A DNA stretch of 64,000 nt. Source: Lewinella sp038528965 (GTDB lineage Bacteria; Bacteroidota; Bacteroidia; Chitinophagales; Saprospiraceae). Position 1 is the stretch's first letter. Every line of letters begins with the position of its first letter. A model generated the notes under the pieces. The model did not search any database, was not told where the DNA came from, and saw only the letters and a program-made list of their open reading frames with translations. This document shows, piece after piece, positions 7,476 through 16,771 of this stretch. Where the stretch lies: contig JBCBEC010000024.1 of assembly GCA_038528965.1 (NCBI GenBank), positions 1 through 64,000 of the forward strand. The letters are read 5' to 3'. Position numbers and translations under genes: made by a program.

Positions 7476-9345
7476 TTGGTGTGTTTTTACAAGGAATTAA
7501 GAATTCAACAAGTGCTCCTTTTTCTCCCGTCATACGCCCTGCATTGTTGGTTAACGATAATCCTCGCGGGGTTAGTTTTTTGAGAAAAGAATCAATTAAC
7601 TCCGTTGACTTAGTCTTACGATAACCTATTTTATCGATAGGAATTCCAACCCCATTGTCCTTGATTGAGCAAGACAAAAAATCATCTCTCCCCTTAGACA
7701 AGGTGAGCTTTATCAAGCCCGTATAATCTATATCAGCAAAGCCGTGTTCAATACAGTTTTCGATCATTGGTTGGATTAACATCGGTGGAATGAAGCTAAG
7801 ACTATCACGCTCTACTCCTTCTAATACGATTTCATAGTCGAACTTTCCGGGAAACCTAAGAAGCTGTAGTTCCAGATACTTTTCCACCGTAGTCAGTTCG
7901 TCATCAAGTTGTACAAAATTGACCGTCGAGTTTTTCAAAATCAGCCGCAATAATCGAGAGAATTTCAGCTGATAGCTGATGGCCTTTTGAGGATCTTTAC
8001 TAATCAAATTTTGAATGGCCGAGAGCGTATTAAAGGTAAAGTGTGGATTCATTTGCGCGCGCAGCAACCGCTGATGCAACTGCAATTCCTGCTTCTCAAA
8101 GTACAGCTGCCGCTGACGATTTAGCAAATAGCCGATCCAGAGAATGATCGCAAATAGGATTAACAGAAAAGTTTGCCTGGACTGCAATTGCAAGTTTTGT
8201 AACTCTTCCTGCTTATTTTGTTCCAATAGTTTCTTCTCCTTTTCATTTGCGAGCTGTAAAGCCTTAAGCTCCGATTCATTTCTTTGCAAAAACTGCTGAT
8301 CCTGATACCATAAAATGCTATCTAAGGCACTCATGATAGGACCTAAGCCCTGTCGATCACGATAGACCAACTCCAATTGATAACGGAGGGTATTATTACG
8401 GACATCTTCTGGAATGCTCTCGAGTCCTAATTGATGGACAGAATCCAAAAACACTTGTGCATTATTGAAGTCATTTAATTGAATATACGCTTCGGCTATA
8501 TTAGAATAGAAGGTTGCTAAATATATACCCTGATTTGGGTCACCTTCCATCCTGTGTACATGGTATAGCCCCCTTTGGTAAGCACCTAAGGCTTTCTGGT
8601 AAGCCCCTTCGAAGAAAAGATAGACTCCATATTCGCCATGTATAAGGCGATTAAGATCGTGAGAATATTGATCTTCTTGCTCTACTAATGTGCCAAGAAT
8701 AGCAAACGTTTCGTCAACGTCTTGATTAATATAGTAAGCGTAGAAAACCTTGGAGAAATCTGCTGAGACTAAACCATAGGTATCTCTTGCTAATTCCAGT
8801 TGTTCAATGTAACGCAGGTTATAATCCTTTGCTTTTTGGAAATCCCCTTGCTGCCGGTAGGCATTTTCTCGGATAAAGTATAGTAAGGCCCTTTGCCTTG
8901 GAGAAGCAATGGTGCCAATTAAAGACTCCAGGGTATTACTAATAGCGAGGCATTCTCCGTATTCCCCTACAGCGGAATAGGCCGCCCAGGCCATTCGAAA
9001 ATACTCTGATTGCGCCCTTGAAATTGGTGCTTGAGTTAGAGAAATGGCATCGTGAAACAGGATAGCAGCGGAATCCAACTGACCTAACTGATAGAGATAT
9101 TTCCCTCGATGGTAAAAGGTATGTGCCTTAAGAGCGTCTGGAACAGAAGCTTGCGCTTGGAGCAATTCTGCCTGGCGCAGTAATATCTCCGTGGAATCAG
9201 GCGGACTTTTCTCCAATTGAAAGTGAATTTGCTGTAGTTCTCTACTAACATTTTCACCGGTTGCCACTGTCTGACGACAGCTTAGGAAAGCAATAGCTAC
9301 CACAAATAACATACCGCCAAAAATTATTTTTCGCGGAAAAGTCAT
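7468..9345 (-). CDS. LytS-type sensor histidine kinase with N-terminal TPR repeats
   Basis: 625 residues from the chosen start at 9345; an upstream in-frame ATG at 9429 would add 28 basic residues and bury the signal sequence. N-terminus: hydrophobic segment ending in AFLSC, a possible lipobox. It continues with about 330 residues of TPR-like repeats (periplasmic), a coiled coil, one membrane helix (FLLILFAIILWIGYLL), then a His_kinase domain with the phosphoacceptor in MNPHFTFNTL (His435, codon at 8043-8041) and an HATPase domain with IENCIEHGF as N box and DNGVGIP as G1 box. This is the usual Bacteroidota TPR-LytS architecture, paired with the regulator overlapping its 3' end. Confidence 0.9.
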   Translation of the reverse strand: MTFPRKIIFGGMLFVVAIAFLSCRQTVATGENVSRELQQIHFQLEKSPPDSTEILLRQAELLQAQASVPDALKAHTFYHRGKYLYQLGQLDSAAILFHDAISLTQAPISRAQSEYFRMAWAAYSAVGEYGECLAISNTLESLIGTIASPRQRALLYFIRENAYRQQGDFQKAKDYNLRYIEQLELARDTYGLVSADFSKVFYAYYINQDVDETFAILGTLVEQEDQYSHDLNRLIHGEYGVYLFFEGAYQKALGAYQRGLYHVHRMEGDPNQGIYLATFYSNIAEAYIQLNDFNNAQVFLDSVHQLGLESIPEDVRNNTLRYQLELVYRDRQGLGPIMSALDSILWYQDQQFLQRNESELKALQLANEKEKKLLEQNKQEELQNLQLQSRQTFLLILFAIILWIGYLLNRQRQLYFEKQELQLHQRLLRAQMNPHFTFNTLSAIQNLISKDPQKAISYQLKFSRLLRLILKNSTVNFVQLDDELTTVEKYLELQLLRFPGKFDYEIVLEGVERDSLSFIPPMLIQPMIENCIEHGFADIDYTGLIKLTLSKGRDDFLSCSIKDNGVGIPIDKIGYRKTKSTELIDSFLKKLTPRGLSLTNNAGRMTGEKGALVEFLIPCKNTPNG

Positions 9346-9460
9346 TGAAGCGCCAGATCTGTTCTGATTTTTCACTCTTCCTTTCGTTAAACGCCTACTT
9401 GGCTTAGCTAAAAATTTAAGATATATCAATATAGCGTCTAACTCTCAACCTAGTCAATTA

Positions 9461-9934
9461 CTATTCACCTTCTAAAAGATACCTCAATTCCTCAATCCGC
9501 ACTTCTGTTAAATGGGTCATATAGCCAAGGTAAATCAACCCAAGCACATGCCCTCGATAACCCTCCGCCGCTTGATGACTAAGCCGCCTCCGATGAGCTA
9601 CCCAAGCCGCATGATAGTCCTTCTCTTCTTTACGGATAGAATCGTTTTCGATTTGATCGATATAACTCACATATAACTCGTTCAACTTAGCATCTGCTGC
9701 TTGAAAAGCCAAGTTTCTGCAAATTCGCGCACTCAAATTATCAATAGTGGCATCACAATCAACCCGCTCTACCACTTCCAGCTTCATGTAAGACAGGTTT
9801 CGGAGGCGCACCACATCACTCGTGTCTTGGGCCCAAGCAGTATTAGCCAGCAGGGCCAGAGTGAGGACAAAAGCAATAAACTTGGTTGTTTTCTTCAATG
9901 TTTGGGTGTTAAAATTTTGGTGTAGCCACGTCAA
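9461..9934 (-). CDS. LprI/DUF1311-like secreted protein
   Basis: 157 residues with a signal peptide (FIAFVLTLALLANTAWAQ). The mature part has the LprI-type pattern: VDCDATIDNLSARICRN with two cysteines, then a helical hairpin around LNELYVSYIDQI and a WVAHRR segment. Family members include a mycobacterial lysozyme inhibitor. There is no ATG in a suitable place: TTG at 9934 or TTG at 9898 must start translation, and the second leaves a more standard signal peptide (LKKTTKFIAF). Transcribed on the same strand as the kinase gene, 116 bp away. Confidence 0.65.
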   Translation of the reverse strand: MTWLHQNFNTQTLKKTTKFIAFVLTLALLANTAWAQDTSDVVRLRNLSYMKLEVVERVDCDATIDNLSARICRNLAFQAADAKLNELYVSYIDQIENDSIRKEEKDYHAAWVAHRRRLSHQAAEGYRGHVLGLIYLGYMTHLTEVRIEELRYLLEGE

Positions 9935-9990
9935 TGCGTTAACGTGTTTATACCTGAAATTTGGTTTTTCCTACCCCAAAACCACCGTTC

Positions 9991-11730
9991 CTAATACCGC
10001 CAAGAACGCACATCCGCACCCGCTGGTGCAATCTTCGGCATATCTTCTTCTACCCACTTGGGGATGAACATCTGATGATACCGAAGCCGACTAATCGCGT
10101 TGGGTTCACCGTGGTCACCATTCCAGCAGTGTTCGGCCCGATCACCGTAGTCCACCTCACCATCGTAGTAGGGGGCGGTAGTTTCTTCCAGAATTTCTTC
10201 CGCTAGGTAAACCGCATTGTTGAGGTAATAATTGTCCATATCACCACAGTAGATGTGCACCTTACCTTTCAGTTTGGGGCCAAGTGTGGCCCAATCTCGC
10301 TTCATAATGTAAGCCAGGTCGTAGTTTTCTTTCCAGTAGGCTGATACCTCAGGATTAATTTCGCCAGTCACCTTATCCCAAATTCGTTGTGGGTAGCCAT
10401 CTGCTCCTACAGGACTGTAAACCGCCTCCCAAATATCCCATTGCTGCCCGGAGCGGCTGTGGGTCCCTAGTACCAATTCGCGCTGATTCATATCCTGGAG
10501 ACTACTGCTCACATTACCCAGATAATCACGGCGCCCTGCCACTTCGGTCTTCTTAAACTCACTCTCCAAATAATAGGCATTCTTATCCTCATAGATATTA
10601 GTCAAGCAAAAGGCCCGAAAATCGATGGGATCGGGGCAAGCCGCGTAGCAGGTCCCGTAATCGTCTGGATACAAGACCTGCACCGCCAGTGCCTCCCAGC
10701 CACCGGTAGAGCCACCGTACACAAAGCGCGCCCAGCCTTCGCCAATACCACGGAATTGTTCTTCGATGTAAGGAATTAATTCATAAGTAATCGCATCACC
10801 GTAAGGCCCCAGGTTTTGGGAATTCACAGCGTAGCTATCATCATAGTAAGGATTGGCGTGCTGAATCTCAATAGCTAGCATACGAGGAAAGTCATCTCCA
10901 GTCCAAGCCTGATAAAAATCGTAGGCCTCTTGTTGTACAATACGGTTGTAACAGTCTAGTTGAAAACGCGAACTGTAAACACAGGGCTCAGTTGTATCAG
11001 CGGGCTCCGTACGCCAACCGCCAAAGTCCGCCGGGAAGTGCCCGTGCATAATAGCTAGTGGGTATTTCACTTCTGGGTGCTCGGCCCACCCTTTCGGTAA
11101 CAGTACGTGCGCACCCAAATACATATCCCTTCCCCAAAATTCACTGAGTAAGTCAGACCGAATCTTTACGTGCTTTACCCACTCGGTGTCTTCCGGAGGA
11201 GTGATCGGGTCGATTGCTTGATCAAAAGCCAATTCGTAGGTCTTGCCTCCCGCAATAGTCAGCGTTTGCGGCGTATTCAACAAGTTGCCTGGTGCCCTAT
11301 TCCATTGCTGCCCTTCACCACGGTCCATCGGTAGTTTGACGGTATGACCATCACCGCGCTCAAAGGTCTCGTACTTATGCAGTAGAACCTGCACCTGGTA
11401 CTCTCTTTCTGGAATCTCAGCCATACTCACTAGCGGATAACCCGGTGTATCAGGGCGAAACTCCAGCACCGTTCCGGGCTCCCAATTCTCAACGTTCATA
11501 CCAAAGGCCAACTGTGTTCCCGGCCCATCCGAAATCTGGAAACGCGGCTCGTTTTCCGTATTGGTAGAAAGCATAACCAACAGGCGGCCATCCAGGGCCT
11601 CATCCGCTAGTTCAGCCGGTAATTTGATCTGAAAACTCGGTGCTGAGGGCGAACCAGCGGTAGGAGTAGAACAACTCCAATACCCGACAGTCATAGCTAA
11701 TAGAAGAACAAAAATGGATGGCCTAAGCAT
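9991..11730 (-). CDS. Secreted esterase-like alpha/beta hydrolase lipoprotein
   Basis: 579 residues from an ATG at 11730; an in-frame ATG at 11793 is possible but would precede the signal peptide by 21 residues. Signal peptide with lipobox GYWSC. About 180 residues of beta-rich N-terminal region are followed by an esterase D/Fes-like (PF00756) hydrolase. The nucleophile elbow is FVYGGSTGGWEALA (G-x-S-x-G) and a late AEHCWNGDHGEP segment carries candidate catalytic histidines. It probably hydrolyses an ester at the cell surface; substrate unknown. No obvious operon partner. Confidence 0.75.
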   Translation of the reverse strand: MLRPSIFVLLLAMTVGYWSCSTPTAGSPSAPSFQIKLPAELADEALDGRLLVMLSTNTENEPRFQISDGPGTQLAFGMNVENWEPGTVLEFRPDTPGYPLVSMAEIPEREYQVQVLLHKYETFERGDGHTVKLPMDRGEGQQWNRAPGNLLNTPQTLTIAGGKTYELAFDQAIDPITPPEDTEWVKHVKIRSDLLSEFWGRDMYLGAHVLLPKGWAEHPEVKYPLAIMHGHFPADFGGWRTEPADTTEPCVYSSRFQLDCYNRIVQQEAYDFYQAWTGDDFPRMLAIEIQHANPYYDDSYAVNSQNLGPYGDAITYELIPYIEEQFRGIGEGWARFVYGGSTGGWEALAVQVLYPDDYGTCYAACPDPIDFRAFCLTNIYEDKNAYYLESEFKKTEVAGRRDYLGNVSSSLQDMNQRELVLGTHSRSGQQWDIWEAVYSPVGADGYPQRIWDKVTGEINPEVSAYWKENYDLAYIMKRDWATLGPKLKGKVHIYCGDMDNYYLNNAVYLAEEILEETTAPYYDGEVDYGDRAEHCWNGDHGEPNAISRLRYHQMFIPKWVEEDMPKIAPAGADVRSWRY

Positions 11731-11866
11731 GTGAATTGTGGTTTGCAGCGGTGAATAAGTCAGAAAAGATAAACATTTCCCAAGTGCCGTCAAATCGTTT
11801 ACAAAATAGGAGATATTTTCATTTTATAATCAAATTAATTACATTAATAAAAAAATACGCATACTG

Positions 11867-11897
11867 TTGACAAATACTTGAATTATCCGTATCTTAG
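11867..11897 (+). promoter_or_regulatory. Bacteroidota-type promoter of the gene at 11933
   Basis: TTG (11867-11869), exactly 20 nt, then TATCTTAG (11890-11897), one mismatch from TAnnTTTG. A start near 11904 gives a leader of about 30 nt. Confidence 0.55.
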
Positions 11898-11932
11898 TAG
11901 GGATTTGAGAAAACACATTGAAACGCATCCCT

Positions 11933-12580
11933 ATGAACTCCCTATTCAAATGGCTATTGGGCCGCCAAGAAGAAGATCCGGAAGAAACGTCCACTTCCTA
12001 TCTAGACAACGAACTATGTACTTGTGATCGCTTTGGAAAAGTGCTGGAGCAATACATCAATAAGCTTCTACCCGCAGAACAGGCAATAGCGCAGCACTTA
12101 ACTGCAGCGTTATTAGAACTGGGAAAAGGCAGTCATCCTCCACAGGATCTCAAGCTCTTCATGAAGATGACGCACTGGTCTCGCCATTTGCAATACCACC
12201 GGCAATTGATCACTGAATGGTGGCAGCTCTTGGAAGGCTGTGCACAACTACACAACCAGCGTCAAGCACTGAGTGCTGATGACTGTTGCCCCATCAATCG
12301 CCAAAATCTACCGGCGGCACAGGCCATCACTTGGCTTTATATCCACATCAAAAAAGGAGAAAGTGTGCCGAGTGTGTTGCCATTCATGAGCGACTGTCTA
12401 CGCCAATATCCGCACTGCAGCGAAATTGCTGAGCAGCTGGCCTTGAGTGCAGCTAATGCATTAACAAGACAGCCCTTCTACCGATTTCATCGCCACAACA
12501 TTGCCATTCAATACCCTAATCTAAGTCGGGGACGGATGGGACGGCAGTTGCAAATTCAGGCGGTACGTTGGGCTTCCTAG
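11933..12580 (+). CDS. Unknown protein, helical, 215 aa
   Basis: Starts at the ATG at 11933; a TTG at 11918 in the same frame would add five residues. No signal peptide or membrane helix. The protein is helix-rich with Gln, His, Trp and Cys (ELCTCDRFGK near the N-terminus, SADDCCPIN in the middle). No family recognised. It has its own promoter and is followed by a strong hairpin at 12613. Flanking genes are transcribed in the opposite direction, so it is monocistronic. Confidence 0.7.
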   Translation: MNSLFKWLLGRQEEDPEETSTSYLDNELCTCDRFGKVLEQYINKLLPAEQAIAQHLTAALLELGKGSHPPQDLKLFMKMTHWSRHLQYHRQLITEWWQLLEGCAQLHNQRQALSADDCCPINRQNLPAAQAITWLYIHIKKGESVPSVLPFMSDCLRQYPHCSEIAEQLALSAANALTRQPFYRFHRHNIAIQYPNLSRGRMGRQLQIQAVRWAS

Positions 12581-12612
12581 TCAGGTTTTTTCCAGACGAA
12601 CTTGAAGAGATA

Positions 12613-12647
12613 AGTTCTCGGAGAACCCCTAAAGTTCTCCGAGAACT
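12613..12647. terminator. Strong hairpin between convergent genes
   Basis: Perfect 14-bp inverted repeat (12613-12626 and 12634-12647) with a 7-nt loop. Each arm contains the odd palindrome GTTCTCGGAGAAC or its complement. There is no U-run on either side, so it is either a factor-dependent terminator or a protein-binding site. Confidence 0.6.
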
Positions 12648-12660
12648 AGCAACAAAAGCC

Positions 12661-14703
12661 TTATTCCTCTTCTGTCCCATATTTCTCAAACCACGCCAGC
12701 GTGTGGGCAATCTTAGTGATCAGATTACTCGGGCGGGCGGCAATACCGTGGCTGGCCTCTGGAATTTCCACCAACACCGTCTCTACCTGGCGCAGCTTCA
12801 AGGCGTGGTACAGTTGCTTCGATTCGCTGGGCGGGGTACGCAAGTCATTCATACCCACCATCACCATAGTTGGTGTTTCCACGTTTTCTACCAGAGATAG
12901 TGGCGAAAAACGCCAATAATCCTCTACGTTTTCCCAGGGTTGGCCTTTGATCCGGTAATTGGCATAACCGTAGTAGTTATCTGCCACCAGGGTTTTGCTA
13001 ATCCAGTTTACTACGGGCTTGGCCACCACGGCTGCCCGGAAACGGTTGTTCTTACCAATAATCCAGGCTGTCATAATACCTCCAGCACTACCGCCAGTCA
13101 CGTAGAGGTGCTCTTCGTCTACCAAGCCCTGTTCCAATAGGTAGTCTACCCCGTCCATCACATCTTGATAGTCTTCCCCCGGATAATTGTGATACAAGAG
13201 ATTAGCAAACTCCTCACCGTAGCCGGTGCTGCCGCGTGGATTAGGATAAAACACCAGATAGCCGGCGGCGGCGTATAACTGCATTTCCGCAGAGAAGCGT
13301 GCGCCGTAGTTCAGTATTGGACCACCGTGATTTTCTACCAGCAGTGGATATTTTTGCTCCGGATCATAATTCGGTGGTTTCACAATCCATCCCTGAATCG
13401 GGCGTTGGTCAAAGCTCGACTGGTAGCGAACCTCTTCCACTACACCTAGTTCGCGGTGGGCCAATAAATCGGCATTGAGCGCGCTGAGCACTTCTGGCTC
13501 GCCACCGTTAGCAGAAACAACAGCTAAGGCAGCCGGCTCGCTGGTAGTCGAATGGGTAAAAGCAATTCGACCATTGTTAGAGAGACTAAATGAACCGCCT
13601 GGGTAGGGCCGGCCAATCGACGTGCCACCCAGATTGCTAGTCACATCTCTCAACGCACCACTGGTACTTAGGTAAGCTATTTTCGTATCTCCCCAATCGT
13701 CATAGGTGATGTACAGACCCTGTCCGTCCTTACTCCATTTCATAGCCCCTACGCTGCGATCTAGCTCGGCGGAAATAACGCGCTGGTTACCACCATCCGC
13801 ATCCATCAGGTAGAGGTCTGTCACCTGGTAAGCTTGTACTTTATCTTCGTAGCTGCGGTAAGCGATGGTCTTACCATCCGGCGAAACCATGGGGCTGTTG
13901 TCTGGTCCCTGGCGGTCAGTTAAGGCCAAAATATCGCCAGTTGCTACACTGAGGCGATACACCTCGCTATTGCGAAAATCGTATTCCCAATTCTCATTGC
14001 GGTTAGCCGAAAAGAAGATATGATCACCATCCGGTGACCAGGATAAGGAACCACTATGATTGAAGTCTCCGCTACTCAGTTGGCGGGCGGTACCACCTTC
14101 TGCTGGCACCACAAAAATGTGAGTAAAGCCCGGCTTGAGGTAACCCCGACCATCCGCTTCGTGCTTTAAACGATCAGTGATTCTTGGTTTAGCTGCCCAT
14201 TTGGCGCCCTTAGGCTTAGAGGGCATCTTAGCAATAACGGGTGGTGCCACATTGACCTTCATCGTAAATGCGATAGACTCCCCATCCGGCGACCAGGCCA
14301 GGTTGGAGGGTGATCCCTCAAGGTGGGTCAGGCGAGCCATTTTTCCACTGGCTACCCAGTACACAAATATCTCAGAGCCAGCCTCTCCCCTACTGACAAA
14401 GGCAATCCGATCACCACTTGGCGACCAACGAGCGGAAGATTCACTGCCCTCGCGACTGGTCAGCTTCTGATGGTTACTTCCATCCGCATCCACCATCCAG
14501 AGTTGCCCCACCGAACGGTCTTTCATAATATCAAAACCCATACGGCGGTACACAATCATATCGCCAGCAGGAGAAATCTGCGGGTCTCGAACGTGCTCTA
14601 ACTCAAACACATCCAAATAGGAAAACGAGGGCTTGTCCTGCCCAAGTAAGAAAACACTTGCCGATACCAGCAAGGCCAGTGTAAAAAATCCACGAAATAC
14701 CAT
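12661..14703 (-). CDS. Secreted S9 family (prolyl oligopeptidase-like) serine peptidase
   Basis: 680 residues. Signal peptide (FFTLALLVSASVFLLGQ), then a WD40-like/TolB-like beta-propeller (about 30-400) with repeated WSPDG motifs, then the alpha/beta hydrolase catalytic domain. Catalytic Ser is in TGGSAGG, Asp in VGMNDLRTPP and His in PEASHGIA. It matches the acylaminoacyl-peptidase/DPP IV-like S9C group, which cleaves short peptides; here it is probably periplasmic. Length is normal and the gene is intact and monocistronic. Confidence 0.92.
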   Translation of the reverse strand: MVFRGFFTLALLVSASVFLLGQDKPSFSYLDVFELEHVRDPQISPAGDMIVYRRMGFDIMKDRSVGQLWMVDADGSNHQKLTSREGSESSARWSPSGDRIAFVSRGEAGSEIFVYWVASGKMARLTHLEGSPSNLAWSPDGESIAFTMKVNVAPPVIAKMPSKPKGAKWAAKPRITDRLKHEADGRGYLKPGFTHIFVVPAEGGTARQLSSGDFNHSGSLSWSPDGDHIFFSANRNENWEYDFRNSEVYRLSVATGDILALTDRQGPDNSPMVSPDGKTIAYRSYEDKVQAYQVTDLYLMDADGGNQRVISAELDRSVGAMKWSKDGQGLYITYDDWGDTKIAYLSTSGALRDVTSNLGGTSIGRPYPGGSFSLSNNGRIAFTHSTTSEPAALAVVSANGGEPEVLSALNADLLAHRELGVVEEVRYQSSFDQRPIQGWIVKPPNYDPEQKYPLLVENHGGPILNYGARFSAEMQLYAAAGYLVFYPNPRGSTGYGEEFANLLYHNYPGEDYQDVMDGVDYLLEQGLVDEEHLYVTGGSAGGIMTAWIIGKNNRFRAAVVAKPVVNWISKTLVADNYYGYANYRIKGQPWENVEDYWRFSPLSLVENVETPTMVMVGMNDLRTPPSESKQLYHALKLRQVETVLVEIPEASHGIAARPSNLITKIAHTLAWFEKYGTEEE

Positions 14704-15067
14704 AGACGTCGTAATTTGGTATAAGGCCCTAAAAATAATAATTAGCCTGGGCTTCTAATCTGAATCGATCAGCAGGAATAGCTTAATGATCCGCAAAACT
14801 TACTCTAATTAAGCAGTAGGTGCAGCGAAATCAATTATCGTATAGTAGGTACAGCCCCTCTCCTCCGAGAACATCGTGACCAAAGAATTCTTGGCCCAAG
14901 GGGAGCCCCATGTTGCTGACAAGACTGGAGGACTATAAAACAATTGCAAGAGAAAACAAGCTCCGTCCACCTGTCGGTTTACTTGCAGGAAGGTGGGTAA
15001 ATTTCGGCTACAGCAATAGCCGGGAGTTTACTTTTAGTTAACTTACGCCCCCTTATTATCTTTTTTC
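14704..15067. other. Intergenic region, divergent promoters expected
   Basis: 364 bp between the divergent S9 peptidase and DUF4956 genes. No ORF, tRNA or clear regulatory motif was identified. It contains a GC-rich stretch around 14860-14940 and TTTAGTTAACTTACG near 15035, but no convincing TAnnTTTG box. Confidence 0.5.
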
Positions 15068-15763
15068 ATGATTGATTTATCGTTGTTTCAAACCAACGTG
15101 GCCAACCCGACTTTTGTCTCCACTGCCTACGCTATGCTATTGGCGTTCCTACTCGGGTGCCTTCTGGCGTTTACGTACGAAAAAACCACTGCGGAGATTC
15201 GGCTATCGCACCATTTCCTCCAAGCCCTAATTTTGGGTGCCATTGTAGCAGCTACCGTAATGCACGCCATTGGTGACAGTCTGGCACGTGGCCTTGGAAT
15301 GCTGGGGGCACTGGCCATTATCCGCTTCCGTACCTCCATCAACAATCCGCGTAACATCATCTTCATGTTTGCCTCCCTGGCTACGGGTATTGCCTGTGGG
15401 GTGTATGGCTTCAATGCGGCCTTTGCCGGGGTGCTATCCTTTTGCGGAGCCGCATTTTTACTCCGTTACTCGCCTTTCGGCAAAACGCAACTACAGGGTA
15501 GCATCCGCTTCAAGCGCGACCGTATGGATCCCCTGGATGAAAAAGAAATTGAAGCCATCCTCTTGCAATTCTGCGAACGTATCGAGCTGCGGCAACTACA
15601 ACTCTCCGTTGAAGAGTTCACCGAAAGGGAGCTCTTCCGCTACGAATACGTTACAGTGATGAAGCCCAAAGCCAAGGAAGAAGACCTGCTGGAGGCGCTA
15701 TTGAACACCAAGGTATTATTTGATGTACGGATCAGCCGTAAGCAACAAACCGAAGTACTCTAA
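15068..15763 (+). CDS. DUF4956 inner-membrane protein
   Basis: 231 residues. N-terminal half: about four to five membrane helices (VSTAYAMLLAFLLGCLLAF, FLQALILGAIVAATVM, FMFASLATGIACGVYGF, VLSFCGAAFLL). The conserved DUF4956 element GLGMLGALAIIRFRTSINNPR sits between them. C-terminal half: soluble, acidic alpha/beta domain of about 85 residues. The family is of unknown function and in many bacteria neighbours polyphosphate polymerase (VTC-like) genes, but no VTC gene is present here. It is followed after 14 bp by an HlyD-type adaptor and a TolC-like gene, suggesting a membrane export role. Confidence 0.85.
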   Translation: MIDLSLFQTNVANPTFVSTAYAMLLAFLLGCLLAFTYEKTTAEIRLSHHFLQALILGAIVAATVMHAIGDSLARGLGMLGALAIIRFRTSINNPRNIIFMFASLATGIACGVYGFNAAFAGVLSFCGAAFLLRYSPFGKTQLQGSIRFKRDRMDPLDEKEIEAILLQFCERIELRQLQLSVEEFTERELFRYEYVTVMKPKAKEEDLLEALLNTKVLFDVRISRKQQTEVL

Positions 15764-15777
15764 GAGACTATAGTCGT

Positions 15778-16770
15778 ATGAAGATCAATCCGATTTACGT
15801 TGTTATGGTGCTGGGTTTATTGATTGTGGTTCCGTTTACCCGCCAACTGCAACAGCACCCTACCTCCTTTTACGGTATTGCTGAAAATCAAGATTTGGAC
15901 CTCAGCCTAGCCTATCCGGTAGTGGTACAACGTATCGCCATCAGGGAAGGGCAAGCAGTAGAAGCAGGCCAATTGTTGGCAGTTCTGGAGCGCAAAGACA
16001 TCCCTTTTCAGGAAGCTAGTCTAGAGCAAGACCGGGCACAATTCCAAGCTAAAAAACAAGAACTCTTGGCGCGCCAGACCAGTGAACGCAAAGAAATCGA
16101 AGAAGAGAAGGCCGAAGCTTTATTTCAAATAGAAAATAAGCTGACGCTAATCCGAAGCGAGCAAACTCAAAATACCGCCCTACTTCAAAATTTAAACAGC
16201 ACCGAGGGGGTGACACCTGAAGCTGTCGCTAATCCGGAGATTGCTGCCCTAGAGGCCGAGCGAGCTACTCTAGATGCTAAATTTCTGGTATTACAGCAAA
16301 ATCTAAATCGAGAAATACAAGCGGAACTAAAGCTCCTAGAAACACAGCAACAACAGGTAAGTATAGACCGCAAGGAGATTGACCGGCAATCGGCTGAATT
16401 AGAGCTGCGAGCCCCCGTGAGTGGTGTGATTGGTACCGTTAATTTTATTGCCGGAGAACAGGTAGGCAGCCGTGAAACCATCCTCAACATCTACCAACTG
16501 CACCCTAATCAAGTAACCACTTACATCCCAGAAGGACAGCTCACGGACCTCCCACTTGGCACCATCCTCACGGTATCCTCTCTACAAACGCCAGACTACC
16601 AGATAGAGGGCACTATTATCAGCCTAGGTAACAAGATTCGAGAGCTTCCCGTGCGTATGCGACGTGATCCGACAGTACAGGCCTGGGGCCGCGAAGTACT
16701 ACTGGAGATCACCGCCGAAAATCAGCTCATTCAAGGAGAGCGGGTATTGGTAGAACAAATCACCGAATAG
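15778..16770 (+). CDS. HlyD-type membrane fusion protein (periplasmic adaptor)
   Basis: 330 residues: an N-terminal anchor (PIYVVMVLGLLIVVPF), first half-lipoyl domain (VVVQRIAIREGQAVEAGQLL, about 43-62), a long coiled coil (about 75-205, Gln/Glu-rich), second half-lipoyl (LRAPVSGVIGTVNFIAGEQV) and a beta-barrel-like end. Such adaptors bridge an inner-membrane pump to an outer-membrane TolC channel. Here the only inner-membrane partner in the operon is the DUF4956 protein. Stop and next start are one base apart, so translation is coupled to the TolC-like gene. Confidence 0.85.
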   Translation: MKINPIYVVMVLGLLIVVPFTRQLQQHPTSFYGIAENQDLDLSLAYPVVVQRIAIREGQAVEAGQLLAVLERKDIPFQEASLEQDRAQFQAKKQELLARQTSERKEIEEEKAEALFQIENKLTLIRSEQTQNTALLQNLNSTEGVTPEAVANPEIAALEAERATLDAKFLVLQQNLNREIQAELKLLETQQQQVSIDRKEIDRQSAELELRAPVSGVIGTVNFIAGEQVGSRETILNIYQLHPNQVTTYIPEGQLTDLPLGTILTVSSLQTPDYQIEGTIISLGNKIRELPVRMRRDPTVQAWGREVLLEITAENQLIQGERVLVEQITE

Positions 16771-16771
16771 G

